Source of the DNA: Marinobacter sp. 2_MG-2023
GTDB lineage: Bacteria; Pseudomonadota; Gammaproteobacteria; Pseudomonadales; Oleiphilaceae
Direction: 5' to 3'
Assembly (NCBI RefSeq): GCF_030546935.1
Contig: NZ_JAUOPH010000001.1
Coordinates: forward strand, 682,001 to 746,000
Length of the DNA stretch: 64,000 bases
Shown: positions 28,893-36,852 of the stretch, piece by piece
How positions within the stretch are numbered: the first letter of the stretch is position 1
Layout of the letters: the number at the start of each line of letters is the position of its first letter
The notes under the pieces: model-generated
What the model was told of the DNA's origin: nothing
Seen by the model: only the letters and a program-made list of their open reading frames with translations
Databases searched by the model: none
Made by a program: the position numbers and the translations under genes

Positions 28893-28908
28893 CTGTACAT
28901 TTATACAG
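28893..28908. promoter_or_regulatory. LexA (SOS) box in front of dinB
   Basis: CTGTACATTTATACAG fits the CTGT-N8-ACAG LexA consensus exactly. It starts 25 bp before the dinB start codon, a normal repressor position, and lies about 75 bp before the divergent DUF1244 gene. Confidence 0.9.
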
Positions 28909-28983
28909 CCTTGTATCTTAAAGTAAGATGCTGAGAATGTCAGGAACCCCTAAGATCACTACCTGATATCATCGAGAGGCCTC

Positions 28984-29262
28984 ATGACAAACCCCATTCC
29001 AGACTCAGAACGCACCGAGATAGAAGCAGCCGCATTTCGTCGCCTGGTTGGGCATTTACGGGACAACCCTAAGGTTCAAAACATAGACCTGATGAACCTG
29101 GCCGGGTTCTGCCGCAACTGCCTCTCCAAATGGTACCGGGCTGAGGCCAGCGAGCGAGGCTTTGAGATCTCTGACCCCGACGCCCGCGAAGAAATCTATG
29201 GCATGCCCTACGAAGAGTGGAAGGCGGCTAACCAGACAGGCCCCAAGCAGGATCACAAATAA
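28984..29262 (+). CDS. DUF1244 family protein
   Basis: 92-aa soluble protein of the DUF1244 family, unknown function. The conserved core NLAGFCRNCLSKWYRAEA contains a C-x2-C pair. GMPYEEWKA near the end is also typical. The stop codon overlaps the hopJ-like start (TAATG), so the two are coupled and lead into minC. Confidence 0.8.
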   Translation: MTNPIPDSERTEIEAAAFRRLVGHLRDNPKVQNIDLMNLAGFCRNCLSKWYRAEASERGFEISDPDAREEIYGMPYEEWKAANQTGPKQDHK

Positions 29263-29651
29263 TGAACGTGAACGATGCACTGCGTATCCACCTGGCTTCG
29301 CTGGATGGTGGCCATGCGGATTTCGGTGACACCCTGGCGCTGATCGAACAGCACTTTCATTACGAGCCGACGGGGTTCCATAACGGTCCGGAATTCAATG
29401 CAGCAGGTGAGAACGCAGGCTCCTGCCAGGTATTCGGTATCGCTCAATACTGCAATCTGAACGAAGCCGACACTCTCAAGCTATTTGCGCAGCATTATCA
29501 GCAGGTTCTGGACAACCCGGCGGATGACAGCCACGGCAACATCCGGCAGTTCATCAGCACAGGCTGGTCCGGCATCCGTTTTGATAATGCGCCGCTGCGC
29601 CTGCGCGAAGCACCATATGAGCCAGACATCAGGGAAGAGACCCATTCATGA
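29262..29651 (+). CDS. HopJ family protein
   Basis: 129-aa protein of the HopJ family, named after a Pseudomonas syringae type III effector but widespread in free-living bacteria without type III secretion. The family segments FHYEPTGFHNG, NAAGENAGSCQVFGIAQ and the C-terminal GNIRQFISTGWSGIRFD are present. No secretion genes are near, so an effector role is unlikely here. It overlaps DUF1244 upstream and minC downstream (ATGA). Confidence 0.8.
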   Translation: MNVNDALRIHLASLDGGHADFGDTLALIEQHFHYEPTGFHNGPEFNAAGENAGSCQVFGIAQYCNLNEADTLKLFAQHYQQVLDNPADDSHGNIRQFISTGWSGIRFDNAPLRLREAPYEPDIREETHS

Positions 29652-30406
29652 GCGACACCGCCACCTCCGGGGTAAAACAGGGGTTCCAGCTGAGAAGCGC
29701 CAGCGTTTCCATGACAGCGCTCGAACTCTACTACTTCGACGATAACGAATTCGAAGAATCACTGAAGAACACGATCAGCCAGGCTCCCGGCTTTTTCCGG
29801 GATACCCCTCTTATCATCAGCCTGGAAAAATACGAAGGCCTGGACAGCGAGCTGGATTTTTTCAAAATTATCGGCACCTGCCGCCGAAACAACATCCACG
29901 TGATTGGCGTTCGCGGCGGCACAAACGATCAACGCCGTCTGGCCAGGGGAGCCTCTCTAGCCCTGATGCCGGGCAACGGCCAGAGAGATCGGGCCCATGA
30001 AACCGGCGCCGCACCTGAAAAAGTACCAGAGTCCCCTGCTGCACCTGTACCTCCGGCGGCGCCGGCAGTCGTTCCGGCCAAGATAATCACCCAGCCCGTT
30101 CGTTCGGGCCAGCAAGTCCTTGCACCGGAGGGAGACCTGGTTATTCTGTCATCGGTTCAGGCGGGCGCTGAAGTGCTGGCCGCAGGCAACATTCACATCT
30201 ATGGACCACTGCGAGGCCGGGCCCTGGCAGGTATCCACGGTGCCGAGTCTGCAAGAATCTTTTGCCAATCACTTGAGGCAGAGCTTGTGTCCATTGCCGG
30301 ACACTATAAAATCTCCGAAGATCTTCAAGACAGTGGCTGGAAAAACGCTGTACAGATTCAACTCAGGGACGATCTGTTGGCGGTAACGCCACTGGATAAG
30401 GCCTGA
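29648..30406 (+). CDS. minC: Septum site-determining protein MinC
   Basis: FtsZ inhibitor that stops division at the poles. An N-terminal FtsZ-binding domain (about 1-115), a Pro/Ala-rich linker (about 120-150) and the C-terminal beta-helix domain for MinD binding (GDLVILSSVQAGAEVLAAGNIHIYG split over 170-200; then GRALAGIHG) are visible. Start codon overlaps the hopJ stop by 4 bp. Confidence 0.95.
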   Translation: MSDTATSGVKQGFQLRSASVSMTALELYYFDDNEFEESLKNTISQAPGFFRDTPLIISLEKYEGLDSELDFFKIIGTCRRNNIHVIGVRGGTNDQRRLARGASLALMPGNGQRDRAHETGAAPEKVPESPAAPVPPAAPAVVPAKIITQPVRSGQQVLAPEGDLVILSSVQAGAEVLAAGNIHIYGPLRGRALAGIHGAESARIFCQSLEAELVSIAGHYKISEDLQDSGWKNAVQIQLRDDLLAVTPLDKA

Positions 30407-30483
30407 TACCGGAATCGAACCTAATAATTTGACCGGTTTAACCGGCAGACACGACGAATCCACCGAGAAACAGGAATTGAACC

Positions 30484-31296
30484 TTGGCCAGAATCATTGT
30501 CGTTACCTCAGGAAAGGGCGGCGTTGGTAAAACCACCACCAGCGCCTCCATAAGCACCGGGATTGCCAAGCGTGGCCACAAAACCGTCGTGATTGACTTC
30601 GACGTAGGCCTACGCAACCTCGACCTGATCATGAACTGCGAACGCCGTGTAGTGTATGACTTCGTAAATGTCATACAGGGCGAGGCAACGCTGAATCAGG
30701 CGCTGATCCGGGACAAACGGGTCGATACGCTCTATATCCTCCCAACATCCCAGACCAAGGAGAAGGAAGCTCTCACTAAAGAGGGCGTTGAAAAAGTCAT
30801 CAACGAACTCTCCGAAACCTTCGATTACATCATCTGCGATTCGCCAGCAGGCATCGAGCACGGTGCGATGATGGCTTTGTACTATGCGGATGAAGCCGTT
30901 GTTGTGACCAATCCCGAAGTTTCCTCCGTTCGGGACTCGGACCGCATTCTGGGCATTCTGCAAAGCAAGTCCCGACGCGCTGAAATGGGCCAGGATCCGG
31001 TCAAGGAGCATCTACTGCTGACTCGTTATAACCCGGACCGGGTTGAGCGCGGCGAAATGCTTTCTGTCGGGGATGTTCAGGAGATTCTCGCCATTCCGTT
31101 GCTGGGCGTTATCCCGGAAAGCCAGATTGTTCTCAACTCCTCAAACCAGGGGTTGCCGGTTATTCTGGAAGCCGAGAGCGATGCCGGCCAGGCTTACGAT
31201 GACGCAGTTGCACGCCTTCTGGGGGAGGAGCGTGAACAACGCTTCATGACCAACCAGAAAAAGGGCTTCTTCTCACGGATGTTTAAAGGGGGCTGA
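30484..31296 (+). CDS. minD: Septum site-determining ATPase MinD
   Basis: Membrane-bound ATPase that recruits MinC and oscillates with MinE. Deviant Walker A GKGGVGKTTT (about 9-18), DFDVGLRNLD and DSPAGIEHGA are present. The C-terminal amphipathic helix (KKGFFSRMFKGG) is the membrane anchor. The start is a TTG at 30484, supported by AGGAA seven to ten bases before it and by the conserved ARIIVVTSGKGG beginning. Confidence 0.97.
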   Translation: MARIIVVTSGKGGVGKTTTSASISTGIAKRGHKTVVIDFDVGLRNLDLIMNCERRVVYDFVNVIQGEATLNQALIRDKRVDTLYILPTSQTKEKEALTKEGVEKVINELSETFDYIICDSPAGIEHGAMMALYYADEAVVVTNPEVSSVRDSDRILGILQSKSRRAEMGQDPVKEHLLLTRYNPDRVERGEMLSVGDVQEILAIPLLGVIPESQIVLNSSNQGLPVILEAESDAGQAYDDAVARLLGEEREQRFMTNQKKGFFSRMFKGG

Positions 31297-31299
31297 CGG

Positions 31300-31551
31300 A
31301 TGAGTTTCCTCGATTATTTCAGAGGCAAAAAGACCAGCTCTGCCAATGTGGCAAAAGAGCGGTTACAGATCATAGTGGCTCACGAACGCGGCCAGCGCGA
31401 TCAGCCCGATTATCTGCCGCAGATGCAGCAGGAGCTGCTGGAAGTGATCCGCAAATATGTCCAGATCAGTGATGATATGGTGCAGGTTGAAGTTGACCGT
31501 AATGGCAGCTGCTCCGTTCTGGAACTGAACGTTACCCTGCCGGAACGCTGA
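31300..31551 (+). CDS. minE: Cell division topological specificity factor MinE
   Basis: Displaces MinC and stimulates the MinD ATPase, giving pole-to-pole oscillation. The 83-aa product has the N-terminal membrane/MinD-binding part ([29 protein letters not shown]) and the dimerisation domain. Starts 3 bp after minD and ends before a strong terminator. Confidence 0.96.
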   Translation: MSFLDYFRGKKTSSANVAKERLQIIVAHERGQRDQPDYLPQMQQELLEVIRKYVQISDDMVQVEVDRNGSCSVLELNVTLPER

Positions 31552-31581
31552 GCCAGTTCAGGCCAGACAGACCGACATAAC

Positions 31582-31618
31582 AAAGCACCTGTCCGTGTTC
31601 TGCGGGCAGGTGCTTTTT
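31582..31618 (+). terminator. Rho-independent terminator behind minE
   Basis: AAAGCACCTGTCC pairs with GGGCAGGTGCTTT over a small loop and is followed by TTTTT. It lies 30 bp after the minE stop. Confidence 0.9.
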
Positions 31619-31633
31619 ACTTATGCCCGGGTG

Positions 31634-32641
31634 CTACCACCGGGCGAAATGATCCTCTACCAAGCCCTTCAAGCCCTGAACAGCAACTTTCTTGCCCTCC
31701 TCATCAGTAAGGGTGCCATTAAAGGTACCAACATACTGACGGAAATTAGACGCCAGTATGCCTGCATTCAGTTTCTCCTTACGCGCCGCTGCCGGTTCAA
31801 AATGCAGATCCACCCGCCCATCTTCAGTGGTTACATGCCAGTCGCCGCCAGGGTGGTAACGGTCGAAGTGAAACCGGGCAGCACCGAGCCTCTGGCATTT
31901 CCCGCCCAGCCATAACGCATTTTCTGTCATACCGGTTTCATTAACGCCAGCGGCGAGATTAATCCCTATTGAACGGCCATCTGTTAGTTGCCCGGCCAGG
32001 CTCGCCCAGTTCCAGGCGGTTTCACGGCGCATGAAACCACAACTCCAGTCAATGGCGCCATGGGAGGCCTCGTCACACCGCCAGATGCGATGCCCCCAAC
32101 GAATTTCACCCTCTACCGACAAACCCGCCGACTTACGGGTAAACACCCAACCGTTGTAACCGGCAGGGCACACAAGCCGCAAAGGATCATTATCCTCTGT
32201 CAGCCTGAGCTCCACGCGTATACCCCCTGGCGCAGACACCGAAATAGACCGCCCCCCGGCAAAAGGCAGGATACGCATGGAAACATCCCCTTTAATGAAC
32301 GCAGCTGAACCATGCTCCGGGTAGGGTTCTATTCGGGTTCCCCTGGCCAGGGGGCTCATAAAGCTGTGCTCAAGCATCTGCCCAGATGCGAAATCATAAA
32401 GGTAGAAAAAACCATTCCCCAATAGTTTCAGGTCCACCATCGCCAACCCGAATACCCACCCCGGGCCGGTCGCACTCACAAACTGGAACTGGTTGAAACG
32501 CCAACGCCGGGCCAGCTTGGAACGCGGGCGATCCATCACCGTTCGCAAGTCGTAATCCAGATAGTTTATTTCGTCTACCGGTTGGTGAAGCACACCCGGA
32601 GAGATGTGCCCTTTCGCATCGATCAGCTTTGTGTTGGTCAT
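31634..32641 (-). CDS. DUF2804 family protein
   Basis: 335-aa soluble protein of the DUF2804 family, which has no established function. Aromatic- and Trp-rich beta segments (RWRFNQFQFVSATGPGW, GFFYLYDFASGQMLEHSF) suggest a large beta fold. ATG at 32641 chosen over an upstream TTG. Convergent with the min operon, divergent from the START-domain gene. Confidence 0.72.
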   Translation of the reverse strand: MTNTKLIDAKGHISPGVLHQPVDEINYLDYDLRTVMDRPRSKLARRWRFNQFQFVSATGPGWVFGLAMVDLKLLGNGFFYLYDFASGQMLEHSFMSPLARGTRIEPYPEHGSAAFIKGDVSMRILPFAGGRSISVSAPGGIRVELRLTEDNDPLRLVCPAGYNGWVFTRKSAGLSVEGEIRWGHRIWRCDEASHGAIDWSCGFMRRETAWNWASLAGQLTDGRSIGINLAAGVNETGMTENALWLGGKCQRLGAARFHFDRYHPGGDWHVTTEDGRVDLHFEPAAARKEKLNAGILASNFRQYVGTFNGTLTDEEGKKVAVQGLKGLVEDHFARW

Positions 32642-32776
32642 GTTTATAGTCAAATCAGGCCGTTTTCACGAACTGCTTCCCCGGGCCGCTACCTGGTTCA
32701 CAATCCCCGTTTCGGGAGCCATAAGGCCCAACACCTCGTGTTAGACTCAGCCCACGATAATAAGGAAGTGTAGCTT

Positions 32777-33517
32777 ATGAGCAAGACCGGAGCCCATGGC
32801 TTGAGACGCTGGGCCTCAGTCATCAGCGGCGTAATTTGCGCCCTTTTGGTTTCAGCCATGGCCGCGGCCACCGCCCGCGCCGCACTGCCCGCCGAAAACA
32901 GCGAAGCATGGAAGCTGCGCAAGGAGGCTGGCGATATTCGGATCTACACCACGGACCAGAACGACTCCAGCTTTCAGGCGTTCAAAGCGGAAGCTCTGCT
33001 CGACGCGCCCATCGAATCCGTCATGGCCGTGATGGTGAACCCCGCATCCTGTGTCGAGTGGGTACTTAACTGCACAGAATCCTATGGTGTAGATAAAAAC
33101 AGCTTCAACGATCGCTACGCCTACTCAGTAAACGACATGCCATGGCCGGTGACAGACCGGGATTATGTGCTTCGCATTCGCACCCGGGGAAACGAAAGCT
33201 CCGGCGAAATCACCATGGAAATGAGCGCCACTCCCGGCAAACGGGCAGAGAACAGCAACCGGGTAAGAGTTGACCGTTCAGACACTCTGTACAGGTTTAC
33301 CCCCGAAGGCCGCAAAACCCGAATGATATGGGTACAACATACCGATCCCAACGGCGCCCTCCCCGGCTGGTTGGTGAATACACTCCTTGTCGATATACCC
33401 TTGAGTTCCATGCAAGAGCTGCAACGGACAGCAGGTCTGGAGCAGTACCAGGGCTTCCGGCTGGTGTACGACGAAGATGGTCAACTGGTTGATGTACGGC
33501 AACCGCATGACAACTGA
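32777..33517 (+). CDS. START domain-containing protein
   Basis: 246-aa protein with a signal peptide (about 1-35: ICALLVSAMAAATARA) and a START-like lipid-binding domain (about 45-240; WVLNCTESYGVDKNSF, YSVNDMPWPVTDRDYVLR). Probably periplasmic and binds a hydrophobic ligand; the ligand is unknown. AAGGAAG precedes the ATG. Confidence 0.78.
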   Translation: MSKTGAHGLRRWASVISGVICALLVSAMAAATARAALPAENSEAWKLRKEAGDIRIYTTDQNDSSFQAFKAEALLDAPIESVMAVMVNPASCVEWVLNCTESYGVDKNSFNDRYAYSVNDMPWPVTDRDYVLRIRTRGNESSGEITMEMSATPGKRAENSNRVRVDRSDTLYRFTPEGRKTRMIWVQHTDPNGALPGWLVNTLLVDIPLSSMQELQRTAGLEQYQGFRLVYDEDGQLVDVRQPHDN

Positions 33518-33583
33518 GACGTGACGGACAGAAAATGAAAGGCTAAGCTTTGATGCAAGACTTCCCATGGCAGAGATCACCCA

Positions 33584-34075
33584 ATGACAGTGCTCGCATT
33601 TGAAATAATGACGCCCAGCATCAAGGCCGTACCTCAATCCTGGACAATGGATCGTCTGGCCCGATTTCTGACCGATAACGAAATAACCGGCAGCCCGGTT
33701 ACAGATGAGTCGGGCGAAATTGTCGGCATTGCCACACTCAAAGACATTACGGAATTCCGCTGGAATGCCAAGCAGTCTGAGGCCGACAACGAACTTACAG
33801 AAGAGGACCAGCAGGAAGCACGTCGTTTGCGCATGGTGCTTTTTGAGGAAATGGGCAAAGTGCCGGTGGAAGTCCGGGATATCATGACACCCATCGTTTT
33901 ATCGGTAGACGAGATCACGCCCGTACGCGATATAGCAGAGATCATGATGCGAGAGCACCTGCATCGTATTTTTGTCACAAGAGATTCAAAAATAACCGGT
34001 ATTGTAACTACCTATGATATGCTGAAAGTCATCTCGAATGAGGAGCTTACGAAACGCTGCGCCAGTAACAACTGA
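33584..34075 (+). CDS. Protein with two CBS domains
   Basis: 163-aa soluble protein made of a CBS pair (FEIMTPSIKAVPQSWTMDRL; VRDIMTPIVLSVDEITPVRD). Such modules bind adenine nucleotides and act as energy sensors. Target unknown. Lies 24 bp before phoH and is probably read with it. Confidence 0.8.
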   Translation: MTVLAFEIMTPSIKAVPQSWTMDRLARFLTDNEITGSPVTDESGEIVGIATLKDITEFRWNAKQSEADNELTEEDQQEARRLRMVLFEEMGKVPVEVRDIMTPIVLSVDEITPVRDIAEIMMREHLHRIFVTRDSKITGIVTTYDMLKVISNEELTKRCASNN

Positions 34076-34099
34076 ACCATCACAGAGGTAGCGCCTGCT

Positions 34100-35482
34100 A
34101 TGCCCGAAGCACCGGCAAAACGAACAATGTATGTCCTCGATACCAACGTCCTGATCCACGACCCGAACGCCCTCCTGAATTTTGAAGAACACGATGTCAT
34201 CATTCCGATGACTGTCCTTGAAGAACTCGACGGGCTTAAATCCGGCAAGCAAAGTGTAGCGGCTGATTGTCGCCAGGCAATCCGCAACATTGACCGACTG
34301 CTTGGTGATGCGAGCCCCAAGGATATTGAAAAAGGCGTTCCCATTGTACGGGCTACAAAGGCAGAGCCTCTGGGCACCCTGACCATCTTGATGAGCACCG
34401 AGCACACCGGCAGCAACTCATTGCCGGAGCATCTGAACGACAACAAGATTATCAATACACTTGCTGCGCTTCAGGAGCGGCACAAGTCCCGGGACATCAT
34501 TCTCGTAAGCAAAGACATCAACATGCGGCTGAAAGCCCGTGGCTTTGGTGTTGAGGCCCAGGATTACCATAACGACCAGTTGGTTGATGATATTGACCTG
34601 CTGCCAAAAGGCTACATCGAATTCCCGAACTCCTTCTGGGACACCATTGCCAAAGTGGAAACCGTGCAGCGGGAAGGGGTAACTGAACACGTTCTCCAGC
34701 GGGAAGGCGAGCTGGCCAAACTCAACATCAACGAGTTCGTACTTGATGAACAAGGGTTTATCGGCAGAGCCGTCAACATTACCGATACCCAGGTAATCAT
34801 CAGGGATCTGCACCAGCACGATCTGATGAATGAAGAAGTATGGGGCCTGGTGCCTCGGGATATCTATCAGGCCATGGCCCTCAACCTGCTTCTGGACCCG
34901 GATATCCATCTGGTGAACCTCACCGGTTCAGCCGGTTCAGGCAAGACCATTCTGGCGCTGGCTGCCTGCATCGAGATGACCGTTGCAAGCAAACTCTACA
35001 AACGGATTATCGCCACACGCTCAACCCAGGGCCTGGATGAAGACATTGGTTTTCTGCCCGGCACCGAGGCGGAGAAAATGGAGCCCTGGCTGGGCGCCAT
35101 CGTGGATAACCTGGAAGCACTGCACGAAGACGATGAGAACATGACAGCCAGTGTGGACTACATTCTCAGCAAGGTACCCCTGCACTTCAAATCCATGAAC
35201 TATATTCGAGGCCGCAGCTTCCAGCACAGCCTGATCATTATTGATGAATCCCAGAACCTGACTCCGCACCAGATCAAAACCATCATTACCCGCGCGGGCA
35301 ACGGTTCCAAGGTAATCTGCCTGGGCAACCTGGCGCAGATCGACACACCTTACCTGAGCGCCTTGAGCTCCGGCCTGACCTACATGACCGAACGCTTCAA
35401 GGCCTTCAACCACGGTGGGCACATTCACCTGCAAGGTGTGCCGCGCTCGCTATTGGCGGAGTTTGCGGAAGCTAACCTGTAG
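34100..35482 (+). CDS. PhoH family protein (PIN domain plus PhoH ATPase)
   Basis: 460-aa two-domain protein of the YlaK/PhoH2 type. An N-terminal PIN nuclease domain (YVLDTNVLIHDP, about 11-140) is joined to a PhoH ATPase with Walker A GSAGSGKT (about 276-283) and Walker B LIIIDESQNLTP. PhoH2 relatives act as RNA helicase/RNases. Shares a transcript with the CBS gene upstream. Confidence 0.87.
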   Translation: MPEAPAKRTMYVLDTNVLIHDPNALLNFEEHDVIIPMTVLEELDGLKSGKQSVAADCRQAIRNIDRLLGDASPKDIEKGVPIVRATKAEPLGTLTILMSTEHTGSNSLPEHLNDNKIINTLAALQERHKSRDIILVSKDINMRLKARGFGVEAQDYHNDQLVDDIDLLPKGYIEFPNSFWDTIAKVETVQREGVTEHVLQREGELAKLNINEFVLDEQGFIGRAVNITDTQVIIRDLHQHDLMNEEVWGLVPRDIYQAMALNLLLDPDIHLVNLTGSAGSGKTILALAACIEMTVASKLYKRIIATRSTQGLDEDIGFLPGTEAEKMEPWLGAIVDNLEALHEDDENMTASVDYILSKVPLHFKSMNYIRGRSFQHSLIIIDESQNLTPHQIKTIITRAGNGSKVICLGNLAQIDTPYLSALSSGLTYMTERFKAFNHGGHIHLQGVPRSLLAEFAEANL

Positions 35483-35499
35483 AACGGGTTGGACAAGGC

Positions 35500-36852
35500 T
35501 CAGTCTTTGAATTGAGCCTTGTCCAGGCCATGCTTTTTCATTTTGTCGTAGAGGGTTTTACGGGCCAGGCCAAGCTGTACCATGGTGTCTTTGATGCTTC
35601 CATGGCAAGCATTCAGCGCACTGGTGAGCACTGAGTGCTCGAAGCTGTCCATCATTTCGGTGAGGGTGCGCCGCCCACTGACATCAGCCTTGGCAGCTGG
35701 CTCACCTTCCTCCAGAGCCGCTGGGCCAAGCAGTACGTAACGTTCTGCCAGATTGCGCAATTCACGAACGTTTCCCGGCCAGCTGTGGTGCATAAGCCGC
35801 GCAGCTTGGCTGGCATCCAAGGGAACGCTTTCCCGGTCGTAACGCGCCGCAGCAATCAGAACAAAGTGGTGGAACAACATCGGGATGTCTTCCTTACGCT
35901 CGCGCAACGGCGGAATATCCACTTTCACCACATTCAGCCGGTAATACAGATCCGCACGAAAACTGCCCTCATCACTGAGCATTTTGAGATCCGCTTTGGT
36001 GGCCGCAATAATGCGGACATCCAGTTCCTGCACCTGATTGCTGCCCAGGCGTTCGACTTTCTGTTCCTCAAGTACCCGGAGCAGCTTGATCTGCAATGGC
36101 ATAGGCATGCTTTCTACTTCATCCAGGAACAACGTACCCTGGTGGGCATGCTCAATCTTGCCAATACGGCGCTTTTCCGCCCCGGTAAAGGCACCAGCCT
36201 CGTGGCCAAACAGCTCACTTTCAATCAGATTCTCCGGCACAGCACCGCAATTGATCGCCACAAAATTATGGGTGGCGCGCGGGCTGTTCTCGTGAATATA
36301 CCGGGCCAGCGCATCCTTACCTGAGCCGGTCTCGCCAGACAACAGAATATTGGCGGAGATATCCAGAATCGGCGTAATGGTATCCATCACCTTTTGCATG
36401 CTGGGCGTGCCACCGAGAATTCTCGGGCCAGGCCGGGCCATATGGCGTAGCTGGGCTTTGAGGCGACGATTCTCAAGCGCAAGGTGCCGCTTCTCAAGCG
36501 CATGCCGCAGCAATTCGATCAGCTCGTCGTGATTGAACGGCTTCTCGATAAAATCATAGGCGCCCTTCTGCATGGCGGAAACCGCCGTGCTGATGTCGCC
36601 CTGCCCGGTCAGGATAATAACGGGAATGGTCTTATCCAGAGCCTGAACGGCACTCAGGAGCTCAAGCCCGTCCATACCCGGCATATTGTAGTCACACAGC
36701 ACCACACCGTTGTATTCCGGGTTAATCGTTTCAAGGCCTGCTTCCGCACTCTCGAAGCAACGCACAGGCAGATCCTCCAGCGTCAGTGCCTGCGCAATGG
36801 CCTTACAGATGTGTGGGTCATCATCCACAAAGATCACTGAGGGTTCTGTCAT
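35500..36852 (-). CDS. dctD: Sigma-54-dependent response regulator, DctD-like
   Basis: 450-aa activator. It has a receiver domain (VIFVDDDPHICKAIAQAL; phospho-acceptor in VVLCDYNMPGMDGLEL), an AAA+ domain with GETGSGKDALARYIH and the sigma-54 contact loop GAFTGA, and a Fis-type HTH at the C-terminus (IKDTMVQLGLARKTLYDKM). Starts 4 bp inside the end of dctB. Its likely target is the sigma-54 promoter motif at 42129-42144. Confidence 0.88.
   Translation of the reverse strand: MTEPSVIFVDDDPHICKAIAQALTLEDLPVRCFESAEAGLETINPEYNGVVLCDYNMPGMDGLELLSAVQALDKTIPVIILTGQGDISTAVSAMQKGAYDFIEKPFNHDELIELLRHALEKRHLALENRRLKAQLRHMARPGPRILGGTPSMQKVMDTITPILDISANILLSGETGSGKDALARYIHENSPRATHNFVAINCGAVPENLIESELFGHEAGAFTGAEKRRIGKIEHAHQGTLFLDEVESMPMPLQIKLLRVLEEQKVERLGSNQVQELDVRIIAATKADLKMLSDEGSFRADLYYRLNVVKVDIPPLRERKEDIPMLFHHFVLIAAARYDRESVPLDASQAARLMHHSWPGNVRELRNLAERYVLLGPAALEEGEPAAKADVSGRRTLTEMMDSFEHSVLTSALNACHGSIKDTMVQLGLARKTLYDKMKKHGLDKAQFKD

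Noticed and set aside
29262..29651. HopJ gene as part of a type III secretion system
   Set aside because: No secretion, chaperone or regulator genes nearby; the family is widespread in non-pathogens.
30405..30420. GGAATCGAACC, like the T-arm of a tRNA on the minus strand
   Set aside because: The rest of a tRNA would have to overlap the end of minC, and no acceptor or anticodon stem can be drawn.
35491..35524. GGACAAGGCTCA / TGAGCCTTGTCC inverted repeat as a phoH terminator
   Set aside because: Its right arm is dctD coding sequence and there is no T-run on either strand; may act between convergent genes but not supported enough.
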